NCBI RefSeq assembly: GCF_016906995.1 | Contig: NZ_JAFBBD010000008.1 | Coordinates: 186,001 to 250,000, forward strand | Source: Spongiibacter marinus | GTDB taxonomy: Bacteria > Pseudomonadota > Gammaproteobacteria > Pseudomonadales > Spongiibacteraceae | DNA: 64,000 bases | Direction: 5' to 3' | In this document: piece by piece, positions 33,498 through 42,009 of the stretch | Position numbering within the stretch: position 1 is the first letter of the stretch | Layout of the letters: every line of letters starts with the position of its first letter | Notes under the pieces: generated by a model | The model's database searches: none | The model's input: only the letters and a program-made list of their open reading frames with translations | Told to the model about the DNA's origin: nothing | Position numbers and translations under genes: made by a program

Positions 33498-34339
33498 TGG
33501 CTTTATCGAATGTAGCCGGGGCCGCATCGAAAATGCGTACCGCTCTGGAAGATAACGAAGCCCAGTACACGCTGACGCTGGGGCAGCAGTCGGTGCCAAT
33601 GAATCCGCTTATTGGCAGTCGTTTGACGCTGGCCTACCAACAGCAAATTCACTGTGTGCACTGCGGCCGCTTGTCCAAGAAAAGTTTCAGCCAGGGGTAC
33701 TGCTATCCCTGTTTTCAGCGCCTGGCGCAGTGCGACAGCTGTATTGTCAGCCCCGAAAAGTGCCACTATTTTGAAGGCAGTTGCCGAGAGCCTGAGTGGG
33801 GCGAAGCGCACTGCATGATCGACCACATTGTGTACTTGGCGAATTCGTCGGGGGTGAAGGTGGGAATCACCCGTGGTACTCAGCTACCGACGCGCTGGAT
33901 CGATCAAGGTGCAGTGGCGGCGCTGCCGATTTTTCGGGTGAGCAATCGATTGCAGTCCGGCCTGGTCGAAAGCGCTTACAAGGCGCATGTGGCCGATAAA
34001 ACCAGCTGGCAGGCGATGTTGAAGGGCACCCCTCCTGAACAGGACCTGTACGCGCGCCGCGACCAGCTCGCGGAAGTCTGTGGCGACGAGATCGACGCAC
34101 TGCAGAAGCGCTTCGGTCTGCAGGCTATCCAAACCATCGATGATGCGGACGTTCAGCATATTCGCTATCCCGTGGTGGAATATCCCACCAAGGTGAAGTC
34201 ATTTAATCTCGACAAAGTCCCCCTTGCAGAAGGCACCTTAATGGGAATTAAAGGTCAGTATCTGATCTTCGATACCGGTGTGATTAATATTCGTAAATAC
34301 GGCGGTTACCAGCTGGAGTTGAGCAGTCCGGCTCTGTAG
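33497..34339 (+). CDS. DUF2797 protein (zinc ribbon plus GIY-YIG-like domain)
   Basis: A 280-residue DUF2797 protein. Residues about 50-95 hold a cysteine-rich putative zinc-binding part (CVHCGRL, YCYPCFQ, CDSCIVSPEKCHY). A segment HIVYLANSSGVKVGITRGTQLPTRWIDQGA follows, similar to GIY-YIG endonuclease cores, and a C-terminal beta-rich region ends LMGIKGQYLIFDTGVINIRKYGGYQLEL. Its function has not been established to my knowledge; the domain pattern suggests nucleic-acid binding or cleavage. It is coupled to yeaC by TGATG. Confidence 0.85.
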   Translation: MALSNVAGAASKMRTALEDNEAQYTLTLGQQSVPMNPLIGSRLTLAYQQQIHCVHCGRLSKKSFSQGYCYPCFQRLAQCDSCIVSPEKCHYFEGSCREPEWGEAHCMIDHIVYLANSSGVKVGITRGTQLPTRWIDQGAVAALPIFRVSNRLQSGLVESAYKAHVADKTSWQAMLKGTPPEQDLYARRDQLAEVCGDEIDALQKRFGLQAIQTIDDADVQHIRYPVVEYPTKVKSFNLDKVPLAEGTLMGIKGQYLIFDTGVINIRKYGGYQLELSSPAL

Positions 34340-34364
34340 ATCATCCGCCTTTGAGGAGAGCAGT

Positions 34365-37016
34365 ATGCGCGACGCGCAGCCCAGTACGATTTACCTGAAA
34401 GACTATCGCGTTCCCGACTATCTGATCGACAAAACGTCCCTCAGTTTTCACCTGGGTGAGCGCTCTACCGAGGTAACATCGCGCCTGACAATGCGGCGCA
34501 ACCCCGCCGCGGAGACGGCTTCGCAGAGCCTGGAGTTGCACGGTGCTGAGCTGGAGTTATTGTCACTGGCGATTAATGGGGATGTTTTACCCGAGGGCGA
34601 CTGGGAGCAACAGGGCGAGCTGCTTTGTATCCATCGTGTGCCCGAGGCCTTTGAGCTGGAGTGCAAAACGCGAATATATCCCCAAAAAAATACCTCGCTG
34701 GAGGGGCTGTATAAATCCAGCGGTATGTTTTGCACACAGTGCGAGGCAGAGGGCTTTCGCAAAATTACCTATTATCTGGATCGACCCGATGTGATGTCGG
34801 TGTTTGATGTAGAAATTATTGCTGACGCGGATGCCTACCCGGTGTTGCTGTCCAACGGCAACTGCACCGCTACCGAAACACTCGACAACGGCCTTCACCG
34901 CAGCGTGTGGCACGACCCGTTTCCGAAACCCGCCTATTTATTTGCCCTGGTGGCTGGAAAGCTGTCGCGTATCAGCGACAGTTTCACCACCATGAGTGGT
35001 CGTGATGTTGCCCTGCATATTTATGTAGAAGAGAAAGACCTCGATAAGTGCGATCACGCCATGCAGTCGCTGAAAAATGCGATGCGTTGGGACGAGGAGG
35101 TCTATGGTCGGGAGTACGATCTCGAGCTGTTTAATATCGTCGCCGTTGATGACTTCAATATGGGCGCGATGGAAAACAAGAGCCTGAATATCTTCAATAC
35201 CTCCTGCGTGTTGGCAAAGCCGGAAACGACGACCGACGCAGGCTTTCAGCGTGTGGAAGGGGTTGTTGCCCACGAGTATTTCCACAATTGGTCCGGGAAT
35301 CGTGTGACGTGCCGGGATTGGTTTCAGCTTAGTTTGAAGGAAGGCTTCACCGTTTTCCGGGATGCGGAATTTTCCGCTGACATGGGATCGCCGACCGTAA
35401 AACGCGTCGAAGACGTTACGCTGCTGCGTACCGCCCAGTTTGCCGAGGATGCGGGCCCGATGGCCCACCCCGTGCGCCCCGACTCGTTTATTGAAATCTC
35501 CAATTTCTACACGGTCACCGTCTACGAGAAGGGTGCCGAAGTCGTTCGCATGATTCATACCTTGCTGGGACCTGAGCCCTTCCGCGCAGGTAGTGATTTG
35601 TATTTTGCGCGCCACGACGGCCAGGCGGTTACTTGCGAAGACTTTGTTAAGGCAATGGAAGATGCCAGTGGCGTGGACCTAAGCCAATTCCGCCTTTGGT
35701 ATTCTCAGGCGGGTACTCCCCAGCTTTCAGTGCAGGGCGACTATGATGCGCAGGCCCAACGCTACACGCTCAGCGTTACGCAGTCCTGCCCTGCCACGCC
35801 CGGGCAGGCGGAAAAGGCGCCTTTTCATATCCCTCTTAAAGTGGCCTTACTCGGCGAAGCAGGGCAGCTTCCACTGCAGCTTAAGGGGCAGCCACAAGAT
35901 ACTGAGACGGCGGACAACACTGAGATGGTGCTCGATGTTACCGAGGCCAAACAGCAGTTTGTCTTTGAGAATGTCATCGAGTCGCCGGTTGCCAGTTTAT
36001 TGCGCGGTTTCTCGGCACCAGTGAAGTTAAGCATGAATTATCAGCGTGCTGACCTGTTGCGTATCATGCAGAGCGACAGCGATGGTTTTTGTCGTTGGGA
36101 CGCCAGCCAGCAGCTCGGGTTGGCGGAAATTCGCAATGCCCTTGCGGCGCAAGCTGCTGGAGAGGCCGCTGAGGTTGCGCAAGATTACCTGGATGCCTGC
36201 CAGCAACTTTTAGAGGACACACAGCTCGACCCCGCAATGGTAGCGCTGATGTTGCAGTTGCCCTCGGAAGCGTACTTGGCAGAGTTGATTTCGCCGGTCA
36301 ATGTGCATGCTATCCACCAGGCCCGTGAAGCCTTGCGCAAGGGTATTGCTACCGCGCTTGTTGAACCGCTGCAGGCGGCCTATCGCCGTTGTGCAAGTGA
36401 TGAGGCCTATCGACCAAGTGCTGAGCAAATTGCTCGCCGAAGCCTGAAAAATGCGGCGCTGTCCTATTTGATGTATACCTCGCATGGGCCAGAAATGGCG
36501 CGCGAGCAATTTGAAACCAGTCGTAATATGACCGACCGAAGTGCGGCATTAAATGCGATTGTAAACAGCGATATGCCCTACAAGTCAGACGCCTTGCAGC
36601 GCTTTTATCAAGACTGGCAGCACGAGCCCTTGGTGATTAATCAGTGGTTCCAGGTACAGGCGATGTGCCGCCTGCCCGGCACCCTTGAGCGGGTAGTCGA
36701 ATTGATGTCACATCCCGCCTACGATGCCGCCAATCCCAATAAAGTGCGGGCATTGGTGGGGGCGTTCTGTGGTCAAAATGCGGTGAATTTCCACAGCGAA
36801 GACGGCGCAGGCTATGCCTTTCTCGCCGACAGAGTCATCGAACTCAATCGGCGTAACCCACAGATCGCCTCGCGGTTATTGGGGCCACTGAGCAAGTGGC
36901 GGAAATATACGCCTGAGGTACAACAACGTATGAGGGGCCAGCTGGAGCGTATTCTGGCAGAGCCGGAACTGAGCAGCGATGTCTATGAGGTTGTGTCTAA
37001 AAGCCTGAAAGACTAG
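34365..37016 (+). CDS. pepN: Aminopeptidase N
   Basis: An 883-residue M1 metallopeptidase, close to E. coli PepN in length. The exopeptidase motif GAMENKSLNIF and the zinc motif HEYFHNWSGNRVTCRDWFQLSLKEGFTVF are both intact, and a long helical C-domain follows. It removes N-terminal residues from peptides in the cytoplasm. A GAGGAGAGCAGT site precedes the ATG. It is probably a single gene. Confidence 0.97.
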   Translation: MRDAQPSTIYLKDYRVPDYLIDKTSLSFHLGERSTEVTSRLTMRRNPAAETASQSLELHGAELELLSLAINGDVLPEGDWEQQGELLCIHRVPEAFELECKTRIYPQKNTSLEGLYKSSGMFCTQCEAEGFRKITYYLDRPDVMSVFDVEIIADADAYPVLLSNGNCTATETLDNGLHRSVWHDPFPKPAYLFALVAGKLSRISDSFTTMSGRDVALHIYVEEKDLDKCDHAMQSLKNAMRWDEEVYGREYDLELFNIVAVDDFNMGAMENKSLNIFNTSCVLAKPETTTDAGFQRVEGVVAHEYFHNWSGNRVTCRDWFQLSLKEGFTVFRDAEFSADMGSPTVKRVEDVTLLRTAQFAEDAGPMAHPVRPDSFIEISNFYTVTVYEKGAEVVRMIHTLLGPEPFRAGSDLYFARHDGQAVTCEDFVKAMEDASGVDLSQFRLWYSQAGTPQLSVQGDYDAQAQRYTLSVTQSCPATPGQAEKAPFHIPLKVALLGEAGQLPLQLKGQPQDTETADNTEMVLDVTEAKQQFVFENVIESPVASLLRGFSAPVKLSMNYQRADLLRIMQSDSDGFCRWDASQQLGLAEIRNALAAQAAGEAAEVAQDYLDACQQLLEDTQLDPAMVALMLQLPSEAYLAELISPVNVHAIHQAREALRKGIATALVEPLQAAYRRCASDEAYRPSAEQIARRSLKNAALSYLMYTSHGPEMAREQFETSRNMTDRSAALNAIVNSDMPYKSDALQRFYQDWQHEPLVINQWFQVQAMCRLPGTLERVVELMSHPAYDAANPNKVRALVGAFCGQNAVNFHSEDGAGYAFLADRVIELNRRNPQIASRLLGPLSKWRKYTPEVQQRMRGQLERILAEPELSSDVYEVVSKSLKD

Positions 37017-37035
37017 TGCGCTATAAAAATTGATT

Positions 37036-37066
37036 TTGTTATAACAATATTCGCATTTGTTATAAC
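37036..37066 (+). promoter_or_regulatory. Tandem TTGTTATAAC repeats upstream of cysH
   Basis: TTGTTATAACAA (37036-37047, a perfect 12-bp palindrome) and a second TTGTTATAAC (37057-37066) start 21 bases apart, two helical turns, about 85-115 bases before the cysH start. This spacing suits a LysR-type activator such as CysB; the assignment is inference. Confidence 0.45.
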
Positions 37067-37149
37067 TGACTGATTTTTATAGGTTTTTATTGTTTTTCTG
37101 CAATCATGTGGTAAAGTTGCCAACCGTAATATTGGCAGTGAAGACGATC

Positions 37150-37779
37150 ATGGACATTGATATAGACACATTGAATGCAGAGCTGCGCGACCGGCCCGCG
37201 GAAGAGATTATCCGCTGGGCGGTATCGCTGGGGCAGCCGGCGATGTCGTCTACGAGCTTCTCGCCGAATGCCGCTGTGATGCTGAAGCTGATCACCGATG
37301 TGGATCCGAGCATGCCGATTGTGTGGGCCGACAGTGGCTACAACGTGCCGGACACCTATCGCGTGGCGGAAAAATTGATCAAGCTGCTAAAGCCCAACTT
37401 GAAGGTGTATATCCCTGAAATGACGGCAGAGCGTCGCAACGCCTTGATGGGGGGCATTCCACACCCGGACGATAACCCCGAGCTACATCGCGAATTTACG
37501 CGACAGGTGAAGCTTGAACCGTTTAATCGTGCTTTCGAAGAGATTAAACCGAAAATTTGGCTCACCGGAATTCGAAAAGAAGAGACGGCGTTTCGTCAAA
37601 GTTTGGACGTTTTATCCTGGGACGGGCGGGGCATCTTGAAAGTGGCGCCAATTTTTTATTGGACAGAAGACGACGTTCAGGCCTATATGGCCGAGAACCA
37701 GCTGCCCAGCTGCAAGCATTATTTTGACCCCACCAAGGTCGCGGAAAACCGCGAGTGTGGTCTGCATACCTCGGCGTGA
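37150..37779 (+). CDS. cysH: Short PAPS/APS reductase-family protein (CysH-like)
   Basis: A 209-residue PP-loop protein. SSTSFSPNAAVMLKLI is the P-loop variant, DSGYNVPDTYRVAEKL follows as in CysH, and the reactive cysteine is in the C-terminal NRECGLH motif. The paired cysteines (CC and CxxC) that hold the iron-sulfur cluster of APS reductases are absent, which argues for the PAPS (thioredoxin-linked) type. It is shorter than E. coli CysH (244). The usual role is reducing sulfonucleotide to sulfite for cysteine synthesis. ATG 37150 is used, with GTG 37138 possible. Confidence 0.8.
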   Translation: MDIDIDTLNAELRDRPAEEIIRWAVSLGQPAMSSTSFSPNAAVMLKLITDVDPSMPIVWADSGYNVPDTYRVAEKLIKLLKPNLKVYIPEMTAERRNALMGGIPHPDDNPELHREFTRQVKLEPFNRAFEEIKPKIWLTGIRKEETAFRQSLDVLSWDGRGILKVAPIFYWTEDDVQAYMAENQLPSCKHYFDPTKVAENRECGLHTSA

Positions 37780-37800
37780 TCGAGGCTCGGGCTTTTTCCC

Positions 37801-37834
37801 GGCGCCGCATTTCGCTATGCTGGCGCCAAATTTT
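37801..37834 (+). terminator. Probable terminator between cysH and pyrD
   Basis: GGCGCCGCAT pairs with ATGC-T-GGCGCC (one bulged T) around a TTCGCT loop, followed by AAATTTTAT, 21 bases after the cysH stop. Confidence 0.5.
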
Positions 37835-37848
37835 ATAAGGGCCCCCAC

Positions 37849-38877
37849 ATGTATTCGTTGATTCGCCCCTTGTTGTTCCGCCTGTCAGCGGAGACTGCCC
37901 ACAATTTTTCCCTAAAGTCGTTAGACCTTGCCCACCGCCTGGGTCTTACCGCGGTACTCAGTGCTAAGCCGGAATCGTGTCCTGTTGAGGTTATGGGTAT
38001 TCGCTTCCCCAACCCGGTTGGCCTTGCGGCGGGTCTCGATAAAAATGCTCGCCATATCGACGCACTGGCAGCGCTGGGCTTTGGTTTTATTGAAGTGGGT
38101 ACGGTCACCCCGCGTGCCCAGCCCGGTAACCCCTTGCCGAGGTTATTTCGTTTGCCCGCCGCCCAGGCCATTATCAATCGTATGGGCTTTAATAACGACG
38201 GTGTCGATGCGCTGGTTAACGCCGTCAAGGCAAGCCGTTACGACGGTGTGCTCGGTATTAATATTGGGAAAAATAAAGATACGCCTGCCGAGCAAGCGGT
38301 AGATGACTATTTGCATTGCCTGCGCAAAGTCTATCCATTGGCCAGTTATGTAACGGTGAACTTGTCGTCCCCGAATACACCCGGGCTGCGAGACCTTCAA
38401 TTTGGTGAACCCCTGCGCGAGCTGTTGAAGGCGCTAAAGAGTGCGCAAGCTGAGCTGGCAGCAGAGCACGGTCGCTATGTGCCGATCGCGGTGAAGATCG
38501 CACCGGATATGGCTGAGGGTGATGTTCGAGATGTTGCCAAGGCGTTTGTTGAAGCGGGCATCGACGCGGTGATCGCCACAAACACCACGATCGCCCGTGA
38601 GCGGGTGGCTGGGCTGCCCCACGGTGATGAGGCGGGTGGTTTGAGTGGTGCACCCGTGCGTGAGGCATCCACCGCGGTGGTGAGAATATTAAGCGACGAG
38701 TTGGCCGGACGTCTGCCCATCATCGGGGTAGGCGGTATTAGTGACGATGCGTCGGCGGCCGAAAAAGTGGCGGCGGGTGCGTCCCTGCTGCAAGTGTATA
38801 CCGGGTTTATTTACCGCGGCCCCGCATTGATTCGCGATGCGGTGAGCGGCGCCAAGCGAGCGATCACTCGTGCCTAG
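37849..38877 (+). CDS. pyrD: Dihydroorotate dehydrogenase (quinone), class 2
   Basis: A 342-residue class 2 PyrD. The N-terminal helix pair ([32 protein letters not shown]) binds membrane and quinone. FMN and substrate motifs include [34 protein letters not shown] with the catalytic serine region, and [28 protein letters not shown]. It oxidises dihydroorotate to orotate in pyrimidine synthesis, passing electrons to ubiquinone. It overlaps the marC start by eight bases. Confidence 0.97.
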   Translation: MYSLIRPLLFRLSAETAHNFSLKSLDLAHRLGLTAVLSAKPESCPVEVMGIRFPNPVGLAAGLDKNARHIDALAALGFGFIEVGTVTPRAQPGNPLPRLFRLPAAQAIINRMGFNNDGVDALVNAVKASRYDGVLGINIGKNKDTPAEQAVDDYLHCLRKVYPLASYVTVNLSSPNTPGLRDLQFGEPLRELLKALKSAQAELAAEHGRYVPIAVKIAPDMAEGDVRDVAKAFVEAGIDAVIATNTTIARERVAGLPHGDEAGGLSGAPVREASTAVVRILSDELAGRLPIIGVGGISDDASAAEKVAAGASLLQVYTGFIYRGPALIRDAVSGAKRAITRA

Positions 38878-39541
38878 TGGTGTGTTAGAAGCATTCAGTG
38901 TTGCGTTTACCACCTTCTTCGCAACAATCGGCCCCATTGATGTCGCGGCGATGTTCGCCATTTTCTCTGGGGACCTGGATGCGAAAGAACGCCGCCTGAC
39001 GGCCACGCGAGGCGTGTTAGTGGCCTCGGTCATTTTGTTTCTTTTCGCGCTGCTCGGTGAGTGGATTCTGAGTATTCTCGGCATATCTCTTGCCGCGCTG
39101 CGGGCTGCCGGTGGTGTGCTATTGCTGCTGATTGGTATTGATATGGTGGCGGCAAATGGCAGCGGCGCCACCACAACAACGCGAGAAGAGCGGAAAGAGG
39201 CGGAAGCGAAGGCAGATATTGCCGTGTTCCCCCTGGCAACACCATTAATTGCCGGACCTGGAGCAATTGGCGCGGTGATTCTGCTTATGGCCCACGCCGA
39301 GGGAGATTATCTCCAGCAGGGCGCGGTGGCGCTTGCGCTACTATTGGTGTTACTGGTGACACTGGCGGCGCTATTGCTGGCGAGCCGTTTGCAAACACTG
39401 CTTGGCGTCACCGGTATGCACATGGTGAGCCGTGTGTTTGGGGTTCTGTTGTGTGCCTTGGCAATGCAGTTTCTATTTGACGGCATTGCCCAAAGTGGTC
39501 TGTTGGGCGCCGTGTCAGCGCCCCAGCAGATTAGCGGCTGA
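38870..39541 (+). CDS. MarC-family integral membrane protein
   Basis: A 223-residue protein with six predicted membrane segments: [24 protein letters not shown] at the start, [17 protein letters not shown], and the conserved [20 protein letters not shown]. It belongs to the MarC/UPF0056 family, whose transport role is unproven (it is not a multidrug antiporter in E. coli). It starts with GTG inside the end of pyrD and overlaps the convergent acetoacetate-decarboxylase-like gene by 11 bases. Confidence 0.92.
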   Translation: MPSGVLEAFSVAFTTFFATIGPIDVAAMFAIFSGDLDAKERRLTATRGVLVASVILFLFALLGEWILSILGISLAALRAAGGVLLLLIGIDMVAANGSGATTTTREERKEAEAKADIAVFPLATPLIAGPGAIGAVILLMAHAEGDYLQQGAVALALLLVLLVTLAALLLASRLQTLLGVTGMHMVSRVFGVLLCALAMQFLFDGIAQSGLLGAVSAPQQISG

Positions 39542-40361
39542 AAGGCTGGCCGATCGCCACTGCCTCGGGGCCCTCAAAGCGAAGTTTGGCGCGTGCCATC
39601 GACACACTACACAGCGGTTTTTTCGGTAAGCCCAGTGCGCGCAAAGTCTTCGCCAATGAGTGCTCTTCGCCAATTCTAGGCGGGTTTCCCCCCATGCTGA
39701 ATCGCAGGCCTTCGCCTTCGGTAATGCCCACGGTCTTCCAGGCTTTGCCGTTGCGCACGGCTAGCGATGGCGCTTCTTGTGCCGGCGCTTTGCTCTTTCC
39801 ACCGGCTTTTGCACTGATTTCGAAGACCAGTTGATCGTCGTCGTTAAAGCGGGCGCGTGCCTCGTGCTCATTGAAGTGCACATCAACATCGGTAACCCAT
39901 TTGGGAAAGCCCCAAATATAGCGCCCGGCATGGGTGGTAAAGCCTTGGTTTACCGGCATTCTGTAGACGTAGTTGGCGAGTTTGCCGCGCATAACGCGCC
40001 ACATTGCGCCGAAAACCGGCAATGGCTGCGACTCTCCTGGCGTTAGCACCGGGAAGACAATGGCCGCCTCGTTGTAGTCCCCCAGATCGTTTTCCCGATA
40101 ATCCACGGCAAGAAGCTGCATGAGTGCTTTGCCAGGCCAGAGCTCCACCACTTTGAAACCGGTATCTGCTATCAATGCCTGCGCTTTTTGGCTGTCTACG
40201 GTATAGATGTTCATCAACATAGCGGCGTCGTTAACCAGCACAGGCAGGTCGACCTGCTTACCGTTAATGTCGTAGCAGCCGTCGCTAATGTGCTTGCATA
40301 CATCGTCGGTGTGTTTGCCCTCAACCTCTTGTTCGGTTGCGTGGATAGCGGTGTCTTGCAT
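39531..40361 (-). CDS. Acetoacetate decarboxylase-fold protein
   Basis: A 276-residue ADC-superfamily protein. The probable Schiff-base lysine is in AGRYIWGFPKWVTDVDV; in classical clostridial ADC that lysine is followed by a second lysine that lowers its pKa, here replaced by Trp. Other visible segments are YNEAAIVFPVLTPG and NYVYRMPVNQGFTTHAGR. It may act on a keto acid other than acetoacetate, or only bind; the superfamily is diverse. ATG 40361 is used; earlier in-frame starts run through the palindrome at 40424-40441. Confidence 0.8.
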   Translation of the reverse strand: MQDTAIHATEQEVEGKHTDDVCKHISDGCYDINGKQVDLPVLVNDAAMLMNIYTVDSQKAQALIADTGFKVVELWPGKALMQLLAVDYRENDLGDYNEAAIVFPVLTPGESQPLPVFGAMWRVMRGKLANYVYRMPVNQGFTTHAGRYIWGFPKWVTDVDVHFNEHEARARFNDDDQLVFEISAKAGGKSKAPAQEAPSLAVRNGKAWKTVGITEGEGLRFSMGGNPPRIGEEHSLAKTLRALGLPKKPLCSVSMARAKLRFEGPEAVAIGQPFSR

Positions 40362-40423
40362 GTCTGAGCCCAGTTTATTGTTATTTCGGTGGCTAGATTG
40401 TAGCCAGTCGATGAGTGTTACGA

Positions 40424-40441
40424 CATTACAGTGCTGTAATG
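40424..40441. promoter_or_regulatory. Palindrome between the ADC-like and ABC1 genes
   Basis: CATTACAG-TG-CTGTAATG is a perfect 8-bp-arm inverted repeat 63 bases upstream of the ADC-like start and 97 bases upstream of the ABC1 start. The shape suits a TetR/GntR-type dimer. No regulator gene is adjacent. Confidence 0.5.
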
Positions 40442-40537
40442 GCACTTTGTCATGGGCTGTTCGCTATGCCGCAGGAGTGCAATAGGCGATAATAACGCTG
40501 AGATCCCTGTGCTCACGCAGGTAGAGAGGATGCATTG

Positions 40538-41860
40538 ATGGCTACAATTCCCCGCTTTAAACCACTGATTCCCGAGCTTTCCGCTGGCCGCAATATCGGT
40601 ATCGCGGAATTGGGGCTTCGCGGATCACTGCGGTTTGCGCAAACGGTCGCCACCGTGTGCCCTCAGGCGCTGAAATGGTTGCTTCAGTGGCGCCAGCCGA
40701 AACCGGCGGAGTTGCGCGAGCTGTTCGAAGCGTTGGGCGCTACGTACATAAAGTTTGGTCAGTTCATTGCGAGTTCACCGTCCATTTTCCCGAAAGATTA
40801 TGTCGATGAGTTCCAGGCCTGCCTGGATCAAACCCCGGCGATCCCATTCACGAAGATCAGGCAGATCGTTGAACAGGAGCTGGGTTGCCCGCTGGAGGAG
40901 GTTTATCAGCGTTTTGGTGAAACAGCGCTGGCGTCTGCGTCCATTGCGCAGGTCCATGCGGCAACCCTGAAAACGGGCGAAGATGTCGTTGTTAAAGTGC
41001 AAAAGCCAGGCGTTCGGGCTGTACTGACGACTGACATGAATACGGTATATGTGCTCACGCGGGTGCTCGAACTGATTGTTCCCAATACAGATCGCGATGC
41101 GGTGGCGGGGCTGGTTGCAGAGATGTACCAGTCGATGATCGATGAATGCGATTTCGTCAAGGAAGCGGAGAACCTTAACGTTTTTCGGCGTTTTCTAGTA
41201 GAAACAGGCAATGACCGGGTGACTGCGCCCAAACCCTATCCGAAGGCATCTTCTGCGCGCGTGCTGACCATGGAACGGCTTTATGGTTGTGCGCTAACCG
41301 ATCAAGGCCTTCTGGGCGGGAGAGACCCCAGTGAAGGGCTATTTAATGCCCTCAATACCTGGTTTGCCAGTTTGACTCAGTGTTCCTTCTTCCACGCCGA
41401 TCTGCACAGTGGAAATTTACTGCTGCTTGACGACGGCCGTGTCGGCTTCATTGATTTTGGTATGGTGGGCCGTATCCAGCCGGAGGCATGGCAGGCGATG
41501 TTTGCGCTATTTAACGGTGTAAGCTCGCAGAACTACCGAATGATGGCCGAGGCGATGGTGGCCGTTGGTATCACACGCGACGAGGTGGATGTAGAGGCGC
41601 TCACGCAGGATATTACCGCGCTATTTACCAACCTGAATGCGCTGGACCCCGTGCGGGTATTGGAGAACAACACGGGCGATGGTGTGAACGCGTTGTTGAG
41701 TGACTTAGGTGGTATCGCCAGAAACTACGGAATTCGTTTCCCGCGTTCATTCACGATGCTATTAAAGCAGTTCCTGTATTTTGATCGATATATGGAGTTG
41801 TTGGCACCCGGTGTTGATTTATTTCGCGATGAACGCGTGGATATGATGTTCAACATTTAG
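40538..41860 (+). CDS. ABC1/UbiB-family atypical kinase
   Basis: A 440-residue protein with the diagnostic ABC1 motifs in order: KFGQ (TYIKFGQFIASSPSIFP), the Ala-rich nucleotide loop (LASASIAQVHAATL), VVVKVQKPG, then HADLHSGNLLLLDDGRVGFIDFGMVG with the catalytic Asp and DFG. UbiB-type proteins support ubiquinone synthesis or lipid transport through ATPase activity. It is not beside ubiE/ubiJ and lacks clear C-terminal membrane segments, so it may be a second ABC1 paralogue rather than UbiB itself. AGAGAGG precedes the ATG. Confidence 0.88.
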   Translation: MATIPRFKPLIPELSAGRNIGIAELGLRGSLRFAQTVATVCPQALKWLLQWRQPKPAELRELFEALGATYIKFGQFIASSPSIFPKDYVDEFQACLDQTPAIPFTKIRQIVEQELGCPLEEVYQRFGETALASASIAQVHAATLKTGEDVVVKVQKPGVRAVLTTDMNTVYVLTRVLELIVPNTDRDAVAGLVAEMYQSMIDECDFVKEAENLNVFRRFLVETGNDRVTAPKPYPKASSARVLTMERLYGCALTDQGLLGGRDPSEGLFNALNTWFASLTQCSFFHADLHSGNLLLLDDGRVGFIDFGMVGRIQPEAWQAMFALFNGVSSQNYRMMAEAMVAVGITRDEVDVEALTQDITALFTNLNALDPVRVLENNTGDGVNALLSDLGGIARNYGIRFPRSFTMLLKQFLYFDRYMELLAPGVDLFRDERVDMMFNI

Positions 41861-42009
41861 CGCCGCTAGCTAACGGTAAGGCTATTATCGGGTAGGTAGT
41901 ACACACGATATTTTTTGCGCCGCCGCCGCTGTTAACTACGTCACATAAAAGGCCGAAGCAGATAGGCTTTGCGGGCAGTCATACCAGTTAACGGAAGGGA
42001 GGATGTGGA

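Noticed and set aside
34938-35615. Minus-strand 225-codon frame inside pepN
   Set aside because: It lies opposite the conserved M1 catalytic motifs and shows no family signal.
41861-42009. c-di-GMP riboswitch before the signalling operon
   Set aside because: The gap has short pairings but not the conserved GEMM core sequences, so there is no support beyond context.
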